A DNA stretch of 64,000 nt from VRUE01 sp036271315 (GTDB lineage Bacteria > Actinomycetota > Thermoleophilia > Solirubrobacterales > 70-9), in contig DATBAV010000018.1 of the NCBI GenBank assembly GCA_036271315.1, forward strand, positions 149,061 through 213,060, given 5' to 3'. A program made the translations under genes and the position numbers. Shown piece after piece: positions 40,379 to 47,444 of this stretch; the stretch's first letter is position 1, and each line of letters begins with the position of its first letter. The notes beneath the pieces were generated by a model. That model saw nothing but the letters and a program-made list of their open reading frames with translations. It was not told where the DNA came from and made no database searches.

Positions 40379-40451
40379 GCACCAGTGCCTTAATCGGTCA
40401 AAGGGCCGGCCTTAAAAGCCGGAGATCCGGGTTCGAGCCCCGGCTGGTGCA
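40379..40451 (+). tRNA. Class I tRNA with anticodon UAA (atypical; not a canonical tRNA-Leu)
   Basis: A complete 73-nt cloverleaf. Acceptor stem GCACCAG/CTGGTGC, D stem CCTT/AAGG with GG in the loop, anticodon stem CCGGC/GCCGG with loop CT-TAA-AA, 4-nt variable loop AGAT, T stem CCGGG/CCCGG with TTCGAGC loop, discriminator A; CCA is not encoded. All stems pair perfectly, U8, U33, A37, G18-G19 and TTC are present, so it looks functional. Anticodon UAA reads UUA, a leucine codon, but bacterial leucine tRNAs carry a long variable arm that is missing here. It is 30 bp upstream of the ArgRS-like gene, probably cotranscribed. Amino-acid identity is unresolved. Confidence 0.88.
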
Positions 40452-40481
40452 TCGGAACCCAAACGAAACCGGTGACCGGCT

Positions 40482-42152
40482 ATGGCGAACAATCTCTTTG
40501 ACCAACTAGACGAAATCTCAACTGGCGGCGAGCAGGAGCGTCCCCTCTGGGCGGCACGCGCCCCCTACCAGCCGCAGGACGACTTCGACCTGATGCTGGT
40601 GCCGCGGGTGAAGGGCTGGCAGGAGGACGCCGACGCGATCGCGGCGCTCGAGCGGATCGAGGCCGAGCCCTGGATCGAGAGCATCGACCGCGACGGCAGG
40701 CAGGTGCAGGCGCGCCTGGCCGGCGATTGGATCGAGGCCACCGGCACCGCCCTCACCTCCGGCGAGGCGCCGTCGCACGCCGATCTTGCCGCAGGCCGCC
40801 GCTTCGCGCTCAACTTCTGGGACGCCAACTCGACCAAGGCCCTGCACATCGGCCACCTGCGCAACCTGGCGCTCGGCAACGCGCTCGGCTCGGCGCTGAC
40901 CGAGGCCGGCGGCAAGGTCGAGCGGCGCAGCATCATCTGCGACGTCGGCCGCAGCATGGGCGAGGCGATGGCCGGCGTGGTCAAGAGCGGCCGCCACACG
41001 CAGCCCTCGCTCGAGGGTGGCGAGAAGAGCGACCACTTCGTCGGTGCCTGCTACGCCGAGTACGTCAAGTCCGGCCCCTCCCTGACCGGGCGCGACGACA
41101 ACCCGGCCAGCTCGCTGACCCGCGAGCTCGACGTCCACCACGACAGCGCCGACGAGCTGCTGCAACGGGTGCTCGACGGCGACCAGGACGCGATCGAGCT
41201 CTGGTCGAAGACGCGCGCCTGGGTGATCTCGGGCCAGCGCAAGACCCTGGCCCGGCTCGGCATCTCCTTCGACCGCGTCTTCTTCGAGTCCGACTTCCTG
41301 CCCGAGGTCGCTGAACTCTCGAACCTCGGGCTGGAGCACGGGATGCTCCAGCGCCGCCCCGACGGCGCGATCATCTACCTGACCGACCGCGAGGAGCTGG
41401 AGGAAATGCCGCTGCTGCGCGCCGACGGCCTGCCGACCCAGCACATGCGGGCGCTCGCCTACTGGATGGCCGCGCCGGGCCTCGAGGGCACGACCTCGAT
41501 CCAGGTCTGCGGGCTCGAGTGGGTCGCCCACGTCACCTGCCGGCGCCAGCTGATGGACGAGATGATGGAGAAGGGCGCGGGCGCGGACATCAACCACCCG
41601 GCCCACGACGTCTTCCACGGGATGGTCTCCAAACAGAGCGAGTCGGTCTCCTCCTCGAAGAAGAACGCGCTGCTGATCGACGAGCTGGCCGAGTGGATCG
41701 ACGCGGCGATGGAGCTCGAAGAGGAGCGCGTGGGGGTGCGCGAGCGACACCCGGCGGCGGAAGCGATCGTGCCGCAGGTGGCGCTCGGCTACTTCCTCAT
41801 GCACACCAACACCAAACCGCTCGACTTCGAGCCGGAGAAGCTGCTGCGCGAGGAGCAGAGCCTCGGCTGGGACCTGGCCCGGGCCCGCGCCCACAACGGC
41901 AACGGCTCCGGCATCGCGACGGCCGAGCCGGCGCAGGACCCCGACTACCGCTTCGCCGTCGTGCAGTCGGAGATGTACCGGCGCCACCTGCAGCAGGCGG
42001 TCGAGCGGCTCGATGTCAGCCCGCTGGCCAAGTACGTCGCCCACCTCTCGCGCTGGTACGTCGAGGAGGACCGCGAGCCGCACGTGCAGGAGGCGATCCA
42101 GGCGGCCCTCGCGCAAGGGGCACGCGGACTGGGGCTGGAGGCGGTTCGATGA
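40482..42152 (+). CDS. Arginyl-tRNA synthetase-like class I aminoacyl-tRNA synthetase paralogue
   Basis: A 556-residue class I synthetase closest in motif style to ArgRS. Residues 1-105 resemble the N-terminal Add domain. The catalytic core starts FWDANSTKALHIGHLRN with an intact HIGH motif at residues 122-125. A degenerate KMSKS-like loop (ESVSSSKKNALLIDELAEW) lies around residue 385, and a DALR-type anticodon-binding region ends the protein (FAVVQSEMYRRHLQQAVERL). The pocket wording (STKALHIGHLRNLALGNAL, then IICDVGRSMGEAMAG) differs from housekeeping ArgRS, which usually has NPTGPLHVGHGR. Its stop overlaps the next start (ATGA). It probably charges the adjacent tRNA or makes an aminoacyl-adenylate for the pathway. 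Confidence 0.82.
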   Translation: MANNLFDQLDEISTGGEQERPLWAARAPYQPQDDFDLMLVPRVKGWQEDADAIAALERIEAEPWIESIDRDGRQVQARLAGDWIEATGTALTSGEAPSHADLAAGRRFALNFWDANSTKALHIGHLRNLALGNALGSALTEAGGKVERRSIICDVGRSMGEAMAGVVKSGRHTQPSLEGGEKSDHFVGACYAEYVKSGPSLTGRDDNPASSLTRELDVHHDSADELLQRVLDGDQDAIELWSKTRAWVISGQRKTLARLGISFDRVFFESDFLPEVAELSNLGLEHGMLQRRPDGAIIYLTDREELEEMPLLRADGLPTQHMRALAYWMAAPGLEGTTSIQVCGLEWVAHVTCRRQLMDEMMEKGAGADINHPAHDVFHGMVSKQSESVSSSKKNALLIDELAEWIDAAMELEEERVGVRERHPAAEAIVPQVALGYFLMHTNTKPLDFEPEKLLREEQSLGWDLARARAHNGNGSGIATAEPAQDPDYRFAVVQSEMYRRHLQQAVERLDVSPLAKYVAHLSRWYVEEDREPHVQEAIQAALAQGARGLGLEAVR

Positions 42153-44314
42153 GGACGCTGCTGGTCGACAACCACGACTCCTACACCTACAACGTCTTCC
42201 ACCTGCTGGCCGGGGTCTCGGGCGAGGAGCCGATCGTCGTCGACAACGACGCCGTCTCTTGGCGGGCGCTGGAGCGCTGGGACTTCGATGCGATCGTGCT
42301 CTCGCCGGGTCCCGGCACGCCGGGCCGCTGGCACGACTTCTGCGTCTGCGACGACATCCTTCGCTTCAGCGAGATCCCGGTGCTCGGCATCTGCCTCGGT
42401 CACCAGGGCCTGGGCAAAATGCTCGACGGCGAGGTGCGCAGCGCCCCCGAGGCGATGCACGGCCGGCTCAGCAAGATCTTCCACGAAGGCGACGGCCTCT
42501 TCGCCGGCATCCCCCAGGGCTTCCCGGTCGTCCGCTACCACTCGCTGGCGATCACCGGCATGGGCCCCGACGGCAACGTCTGCGCCTGGGCCGACGACGG
42601 CGTGGTGATGGGGATCGAACACCGCAAACGGCCGATGTGGGGCGTGCAGTTCCACCCCGAGTCGATCGCCACCGACCACGGCGCCAAGCTGGTCGAGAAC
42701 TTCTTCGAGCTTGCCCGCGAACGCAAAGAGACGCCGGTGCGGGCGACCAAGAGGCCGGACGGCGCTCGCCCGCGCAACACCCCGCTGACCAGCGAGCCGG
42801 CCCCGACCGACACCCGCCTGCTGCTGCGCTCGATCCCCGGCGAGGTCTCGACCGAGGCGCTCTTCGAACGACTCTTCGCCGCCGAGGAGCACGCCTTCTG
42901 GCTCGACAGCACCGACGCCCCGACCCGGCTGGCGCAGAGCTCCTACCTCGGCACCAGCGCCGGCCGCGACCGCTGCGTGCTCTCCTACGACGTCAGCGAA
43001 GGGGCTGTGCGGGCCGACCGAGCCGAGGGCACGGCGATCGAGCCCGGCTCGATCTTCGACGTGCTCGACCGCGAGGTCGCCGCGCGGGCGATCGAGCGGC
43101 CGGGCGAGGCAGCTCCCAACCTGCTTGGAGGCTTTGTCGGCTACCTCGGCTACGAGCTCAAGGCCGACTGCGGCTCCACCAACGTGCACAGCTCCGACGT
43201 CCCCGACGCGGTGATGATGCTGGCCAACCGGGTCGTCGCCGTCGACCACGTCCACGGCCGCACCCACGTGCTGGCGGTTTGCGCCGACGAGGAGGTCGAG
43301 GAGGCCACCGCCTGGCTGGATGAGGCCGAGGCGGTCGCGCGCGATCTGCTCGCCGATCCGCCATCGCCGACCAGCGCCGCCGACCCGGCCTTCGGCGAGC
43401 CCAGCGACACCCACGTGCGCTTCGATTGCGGCCGCGGCCGCCGCCAGTACCTCGCCGACATCGACCGCTCGCAGGCCGAGATGGCCGCCGGCGAGTCCTA
43501 CGAGGTCTGCCTCACCGACCAGATCTCGACCGCAGCCGAACCCGACCCCTTCGACCTCTACCGCAACCTGCGCCGCAGCAACCCGGCGCCGTTCGCCGCC
43601 TTCCTCAAGCTCGGCGAGGTCGCCGTGGTCAGCTCCTCGCCGGAGCGCTTCCTCTCGGTCGACCGCGAGCGCCGGGTCGAGGCCCGCCCGATCAAGGGGA
43701 CGACGAAGCGCTCCGCCGACCCGGCCGAGGACGCGGCGCTGAAAGCCGAGCTGACCAGCGACGAAAAGACCTACGCCGAGCACCTGATGATCGTCGACCT
43801 GCTGCGCAACGACCTCGGCATCGTCTGCGAGGTCGGCAGCGTCGCCGTCCCCGAGCTGATGCTGGTCGAGGACTACGCCACCGTGCACCAGCTGATCTCC
43901 ACGGTCGAGGGCCGGCTGCCGGCCGAGCGCAGCGCCGTCGAGTGCGCCCGCGCCTGCTTTCCCGGCGGCTCGATGACCGGCGCGCCGAAGCTGCGCACGA
44001 TGGAGATCATCGACGACATCGAGGCCGAGGCGCGCGGCGTCTACTCCGGCGCGATCGGCTACTTCGGTCTCGACGGGGTGATGGACCTGAGCATCGTCAT
44101 CCGCACCGTCGTCCTGCGCGAGGGGCGGACGACGATCGGCGCCGGCGGCGCGATCGTCATGCAGTCCGACCCGGTCGACGAGTTCGACGAGATCCTGCTC
44201 AAGGCGAAAGCGCCGATGGCGGCGATCGCCCGCACCGTCACCGGAAGCGACTCGTCCGACTCCTGGAGCGTCGAGCTGGAGCCGGCGCGGAACCGGGCGG
44301 CGGAGGCAGCGTGA
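42149..44314 (+). CDS. pabAB: Fused aminodeoxychorismate synthase (PabA-PabB)
   Basis: A 721-residue fusion. Residues 1-200 are a glutamine amidotransferase (Cys82 in LGICLGHQGLG; H/E in QFHPESIATDHG). Residues 245-710 are the chorismate-binding subunit, with ARPIKGTTKRS (Lys516 at the PabB-type position; anthranilate synthases have PIAGT), FPGGSMTGAPKLRTMEIID and GAGGAIVMQSDP. It converts chorismate and glutamine to 4-amino-4-deoxychorismate. Order GATase-then-PabB is that of actinobacterial folate and secondary-metabolite enzymes (PapA, CmlB type). No PabC lyase is present, but a chorismate mutase follows, which favours a p-aminophenylalanine-type route over folate. Starts inside the ATGA overlap. 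Confidence 0.9.
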   Translation: MRTLLVDNHDSYTYNVFHLLAGVSGEEPIVVDNDAVSWRALERWDFDAIVLSPGPGTPGRWHDFCVCDDILRFSEIPVLGICLGHQGLGKMLDGEVRSAPEAMHGRLSKIFHEGDGLFAGIPQGFPVVRYHSLAITGMGPDGNVCAWADDGVVMGIEHRKRPMWGVQFHPESIATDHGAKLVENFFELARERKETPVRATKRPDGARPRNTPLTSEPAPTDTRLLLRSIPGEVSTEALFERLFAAEEHAFWLDSTDAPTRLAQSSYLGTSAGRDRCVLSYDVSEGAVRADRAEGTAIEPGSIFDVLDREVAARAIERPGEAAPNLLGGFVGYLGYELKADCGSTNVHSSDVPDAVMMLANRVVAVDHVHGRTHVLAVCADEEVEEATAWLDEAEAVARDLLADPPSPTSAADPAFGEPSDTHVRFDCGRGRRQYLADIDRSQAEMAAGESYEVCLTDQISTAAEPDPFDLYRNLRRSNPAPFAAFLKLGEVAVVSSSPERFLSVDRERRVEARPIKGTTKRSADPAEDAALKAELTSDEKTYAEHLMIVDLLRNDLGIVCEVGSVAVPELMLVEDYATVHQLISTVEGRLPAERSAVECARACFPGGSMTGAPKLRTMEIIDDIEAEARGVYSGAIGYFGLDGVMDLSIVIRTVVLREGRTTIGAGGAIVMQSDPVDEFDEILLKAKAPMAAIARTVTGSDSSDSWSVELEPARNRAAEAA

Positions 44315-44796
44315 TGGAGGCGGCGGCCGAACCGAAGTGCCAGGTGCGGGAGGCGACCGAGGCCGATGTGCCGGCGATCGCGGCGGCGATCGGTGGGCTC
44401 CTGGTCGAGCTCAGCGGTGGCGGCCCACCGGCAAGCGAGCTTGAAGCGGCGACTTCCGAACTGGTCAGGGATAGGGGGATGGGTGCCCTGCTGGTGGCGG
44501 AGGCGGGGGGCGAGGACGGCATCGTGGGGGTCCTCGCCGCCAGCTGGCAGCACGCGATCCACGTGCCGGGGCGCTACGGCACGATCCAGGATCTCTGGGT
44601 CCACCCCGAGTGGCGCAGCCGCGCGGTCGGCCACGAGCTGGTCGAGGCCTATTGCGAGGTCGCTCGCAGGGAGGGCGCCAAGCGGATCGAAGTCGGCCTG
44701 CCGCGCGAGGACTTCGAGCGCATTGACGCGACCACCGCCTTCTACCGCGCCAACGGCTTCGAGCACCTCGGCCCGCGCATGCGGAGGAAGCTTTGA
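44314..44796 (+). CDS. GNAT family N-acetyltransferase
   Basis: A 160-residue GNAT. N-terminal REATEADVPAIAAAIGGLLV, strand/loop QDLWVHPEWRSRAVGHELVE supplying the acetyl-CoA R-x-x-G-x-G/A-type loop (RSRAVG), and the C-terminal FYRANGFEHLGPRM. ATG 44314 overlaps the PabAB stop by one base (TGATG). It may acetylate an amine or hydroxylamine intermediate, or act as a self-protection acetyltransferase; the adjacent deacetylase-like gene would fit a protecting-group cycle. The acceptor is unknown. Confidence 0.85.
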   Translation: MEAAAEPKCQVREATEADVPAIAAAIGGLLVELSGGGPPASELEAATSELVRDRGMGALLVAEAGGEDGIVGVLAASWQHAIHVPGRYGTIQDLWVHPEWRSRAVGHELVEAYCEVARREGAKRIEVGLPREDFERIDATTAFYRANGFEHLGPRMRRKL

Positions 44797-44851
44797 TCGC
44801 GGAGCGACCAAGCGTGCATCCCTGGTTCTTCGCGCCGGGAGCGAAGCGGAG

Positions 44852-45835
44852 ATGGTGGTGGTGAGCGCGGAGCTGTTGCTGGTCGAGCAGCGGGCGAACG
44901 TCGCGGGCGGGGACGATGGTGCCCACTGGATCCTCGAAGGCGGGCGCATCCTGCCCGGGGTCGACGACAACCGCCGCATGGCGGAGCTCCGCCGCGGCCT
45001 GCTGCGCCACGCGGGCGTTCGTGCCGCCGACGCCGACGCCGACAGCGAAGACGTCGAGCAGACGCTCAGCGTCCTGCACGATCCCGGCTACCTCGAGGCG
45101 CTGGCCGAGGTCTCGGCCGAGCCGGTGGTGATCCCGGAGCTGACCCCGCCCGGCCTGCCGCCCGACATCCCCGTCTGCTCTGGCCTGGTCGAGGCGGCGC
45201 GCGAGGGGGTGCGCACGGCGATGACAGCGGCCGAGCGCCTGGTCGAAGGCGCGCAGTTCACCTACGCGCTCTGCCGCCCGCCTGGCCATCACGCTGGGCC
45301 GGCCTGGTTCGCCGGCTACTGCTACCTCAACACCGCGGCGGCCGCGGTGCAGGTCCTGCGCCAGGCCGGCGTCAGCCCGGTCGGCATCCTCGACCTCGAC
45401 CTGCACTACCCCAACGGCACCGCGGCGATCGTCGCCGGCATGGAGGACGCCAGCCTGCACTCGCTGCACGCCTGGCCGGTCACCAACGTCGCCGCCGGCA
45501 CGGTCGATCCGAGCACCGACCGCGAGGTGGTGGTCGAGTTCCACGTGCCTCCCGAAGCGGAGCGCTATCTCGCCGCGGTGGCGGAGTGCCTCGAGGAACT
45601 CGACGAGGACTACGGCGCGGCCGCCCTCGTCGTCTCGCTCGGCTACGACATCGTCGCCGGCGACCCGCACGGCTCCTGGGAGTTCGAGCCGGCGATCTTC
45701 ACCGAGATCGGCCGCCTGCTCGCCGCCTGCGGCAAGCCCGTCTGCGTGATCCAGGAGGGCGGCTACGCCCTCGACTCCCTGGCCGAGTGCAGCGAGGCCT
45801 TCGCCGCCGGCCTGCTGGGAGGGGTCCCCGCGTGA
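44852..45835 (+). CDS. Acetylpolyamine amidohydrolase / class II HDAC-like enzyme
   Basis: A 327-residue zinc deacetylase-fold protein from ATG 44852. Motifs: CRPPGHHAGPAWFAGYCYLN, ILDLDLHYPNGT (zinc ligands Asp and His; the usual HHGNG reads HYPNG), SLGYDIVAGDPHG (third ligand Asp; the SLGxD...DP form is that of acetylpolyamine amidohydrolases rather than histone deacetylases) and QEGGYAL with the transition-state Tyr. It probably hydrolyses an N-acyl group from an amine substrate. It ends in a GTGA overlap with the chorismate mutase. A 55-bp gap separates it from the GNAT gene. Confidence 0.85.
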   Translation: MVVVSAELLLVEQRANVAGGDDGAHWILEGGRILPGVDDNRRMAELRRGLLRHAGVRAADADADSEDVEQTLSVLHDPGYLEALAEVSAEPVVIPELTPPGLPPDIPVCSGLVEAAREGVRTAMTAAERLVEGAQFTYALCRPPGHHAGPAWFAGYCYLNTAAAAVQVLRQAGVSPVGILDLDLHYPNGTAAIVAGMEDASLHSLHAWPVTNVAAGTVDPSTDREVVVEFHVPPEAERYLAAVAECLEELDEDYGAAALVVSLGYDIVAGDPHGSWEFEPAIFTEIGRLLAACGKPVCVIQEGGYALDSLAECSEAFAAGLLGGVPA

Positions 45836-46140
45836 GCGACAACGGGCTGACGGGGTTCCGCGACCGGCTCGACCCGATCGACGAGCAGATCGCGCGCCTG
45901 CTCGGCGAGCGCTTCGAGATCTGCCGCGAAGTCGCCGCCTACAAGAGCGAGCGCGGGATCCCGATGATGCAGCCCGAGCGGGTCGCCGAGGTGCGCGCCC
46001 GCTACCTCGCCCGCGGCGCCGCGGTCAAGCTGCCGGAGGACTTCACCGCGGCGCTCTTCGAGCTGCTGATCGGTGCCACCTGCAAGCTCGAGGACGAGCT
46101 GATGGAGGAGGCGGTCGCGAGCGAGGGGCAGGAGCAGTGA
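45832..46140 (+). CDS. AroQ-type chorismate mutase (possible aminodeoxychorismate mutase)
   Basis: A 102-residue all-helical AroQ protein: FRDRLDPIDEQIARLLGERF, VAAYKSERGIPMMQPERVAE, then the third helix with LLIGATCKLEDELM. Active-site Arg, Lys and Glu positions are recognisable. AroQ enzymes turn chorismate into prephenate; relatives such as PapB act on 4-amino-4-deoxychorismate to give 4-aminoprephenate. Its place in an operon with PabAB supports the latter. The dehydrogenase expected next (PapC type) is not in the operon. It starts at GTG 45832 and overlaps the P450 start by 4 bp. Confidence 0.87.
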   Translation: MSDNGLTGFRDRLDPIDEQIARLLGERFEICREVAAYKSERGIPMMQPERVAEVRARYLARGAAVKLPEDFTAALFELLIGATCKLEDELMEEAVASEGQEQ

Positions 46141-47444
46141 GCGTCGCGCTGCCGCCCGGGCCGTCGATCTCCACGGAGGAGCAGTCAGCCCGCTGGGCGA
46201 GCGAGCCGCTGCCCTTCCTCGAGCAGTGCCGGGAGCGCTACGGCGACACCTTCACCCTGCGCTTGCGCCACCTCGGCACCTGGGTCCTGCTCTCCGACCC
46301 CGAGGACGTCAAACGGGTCTTCTCCACCGACACGAACGAGCTCGGCGTGGGGGTGCCGAACTTGGCGCTGCGCCCGGTGCTCGGCGCCCACTCGGTGATG
46401 CTGAGCGAGGAGCCCGAGCACATGACCCGCCGCAAGCTGATGCTGCCGCGCTTCCACGGCGAGCGCATGCGCGAGGACGCCGAGATGATGAGCGAGCTGG
46501 CGCGGCGCGAAGTGCGGGCCTGGCCGGTCGGCGAGCCGTTCGCGCTCTGGCCGCGGATGCAGGCGCTGACCCAGGAGGTCGTGATGCGGGCGGTCTTCGG
46601 TGACGACGGTGGGCGGTTGGACCGACTGCGGGGGCTGTTGAGCAACCTGACCGCGGTCTTCAACGACGACGAGCTTCTCGCCGACCTCGCCGAGCGCGGG
46701 CCGCAGTGGCTCGAAGACAGCCCCGGCTGGCGCGCGGCGATGGCGCCGGTCGAAGCGGAGGTACTGGCGGAGGCCCGGCGGCGTCGCGCCGAAGGTGAGG
46801 ACGGGCGCAAGGACGCCGTCTCGATCCTGGTCGAGGCGCGGGGCGAGGATGGCACGCCGCTGAGCGAGAAAGACCTGCGCGACGAACTGCTGACCCTGCT
46901 CACCGACGGCCCCACCTCGAGCTCGCTGGCCTGGGTCTTCGAGCGCCTCCTGCGCCACCCCGAGAAGCTGGCCCGGCTGCAGTCCGAGCTGCTCGCCGGC
47001 GAGGGCGCTGCCTACCTCGATGCCGTGATCAAGGAGACGCTGCGCCTGCGCCCGCCGGTCTCGGTCGTCGTACGCCGCCTGCTGAAGCCGGCGACGCTGG
47101 GCGGCTACGACCTCCCCGCCGGGACGCTGATCGCGCCCTGTGTCTATCTGATCCACCACCGCTCGGACGTCTATGAGAACCCCGGCGAGTTCATCCCCGA
47201 GCGCTTCCTCACTCAGCGTGCCGCGGTGCCGACTTGGATCCCCTTTGGCGGCGGCGCCCGCCGCTGCCTCGCCGCCAGCTACGCCGAACAGGAGATGAAG
47301 CGGGTGCTGCGCACCGTGCTCGAGGAGGTCGAGCTGGAGCCGGTCGAGTCCCGCGGGGAGCGGGTGACCCGCGGCGCGATCGCCTTCAGCCCCGCCCAGC
47401 ACGGCCTCGTAGTCGCCAAGCCGAGGACGCACGCTTATGTCTGA
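46137..47444 (+). CDS. Cytochrome P450 with unusual I-helix
   Basis: A 435-residue P450. Heme loop PFGGGARRCLAASY gives the axial Cys377; K-helix KETLRLRPP and a PERF-type FIPERFL are present. The I-helix reads LLTLLTDGPTSSSLAWVF (residues about 251-268), where the standard A-G-x-E/D-T-T oxygen-activation motif is replaced by D257-G-P259-T260-S: the acid beside the threonine is Pro. This suggests altered chemistry (for example peroxide use, rearrangement or N-oxidation) rather than simple hydroxylation. Translationally coupled on both sides. Confidence 0.9.
   Translation: MSVALPPGPSISTEEQSARWASEPLPFLEQCRERYGDTFTLRLRHLGTWVLLSDPEDVKRVFSTDTNELGVGVPNLALRPVLGAHSVMLSEEPEHMTRRKLMLPRFHGERMREDAEMMSELARREVRAWPVGEPFALWPRMQALTQEVVMRAVFGDDGGRLDRLRGLLSNLTAVFNDDELLADLAERGPQWLEDSPGWRAAMAPVEAEVLAEARRRRAEGEDGRKDAVSILVEARGEDGTPLSEKDLRDELLTLLTDGPTSSSLAWVFERLLRHPEKLARLQSELLAGEGAAYLDAVIKETLRLRPPVSVVVRRLLKPATLGGYDLPAGTLIAPCVYLIHHRSDVYENPGEFIPERFLTQRAAVPTWIPFGGGARRCLAASYAEQEMKRVLRTVLEEVELEPVESRGERVTRGAIAFSPAQHGLVVAKPRTHAYV

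Noticed and set aside
40379..40451. Calling the tRNA an ordinary tRNA-Leu(UAA)
   Set aside because: The variable loop is only 4 nt and there is no room for the long variable arm of leucine tRNAs; only anticodon and discriminator A agree.
40379..40451. Reading the tRNA as an ochre suppressor
   Set aside because: Suppressing UAA needs anticodon UUA; the loop alignment with U33 and A37 gives UAA, which reads UUA.
42149..44314. Anthranilate synthase (TrpEG or PhzE)
   Set aside because: The active-site motif is PIKGT with lysine, as in PabB, and the domain order is amidotransferase first, unlike PhzE.
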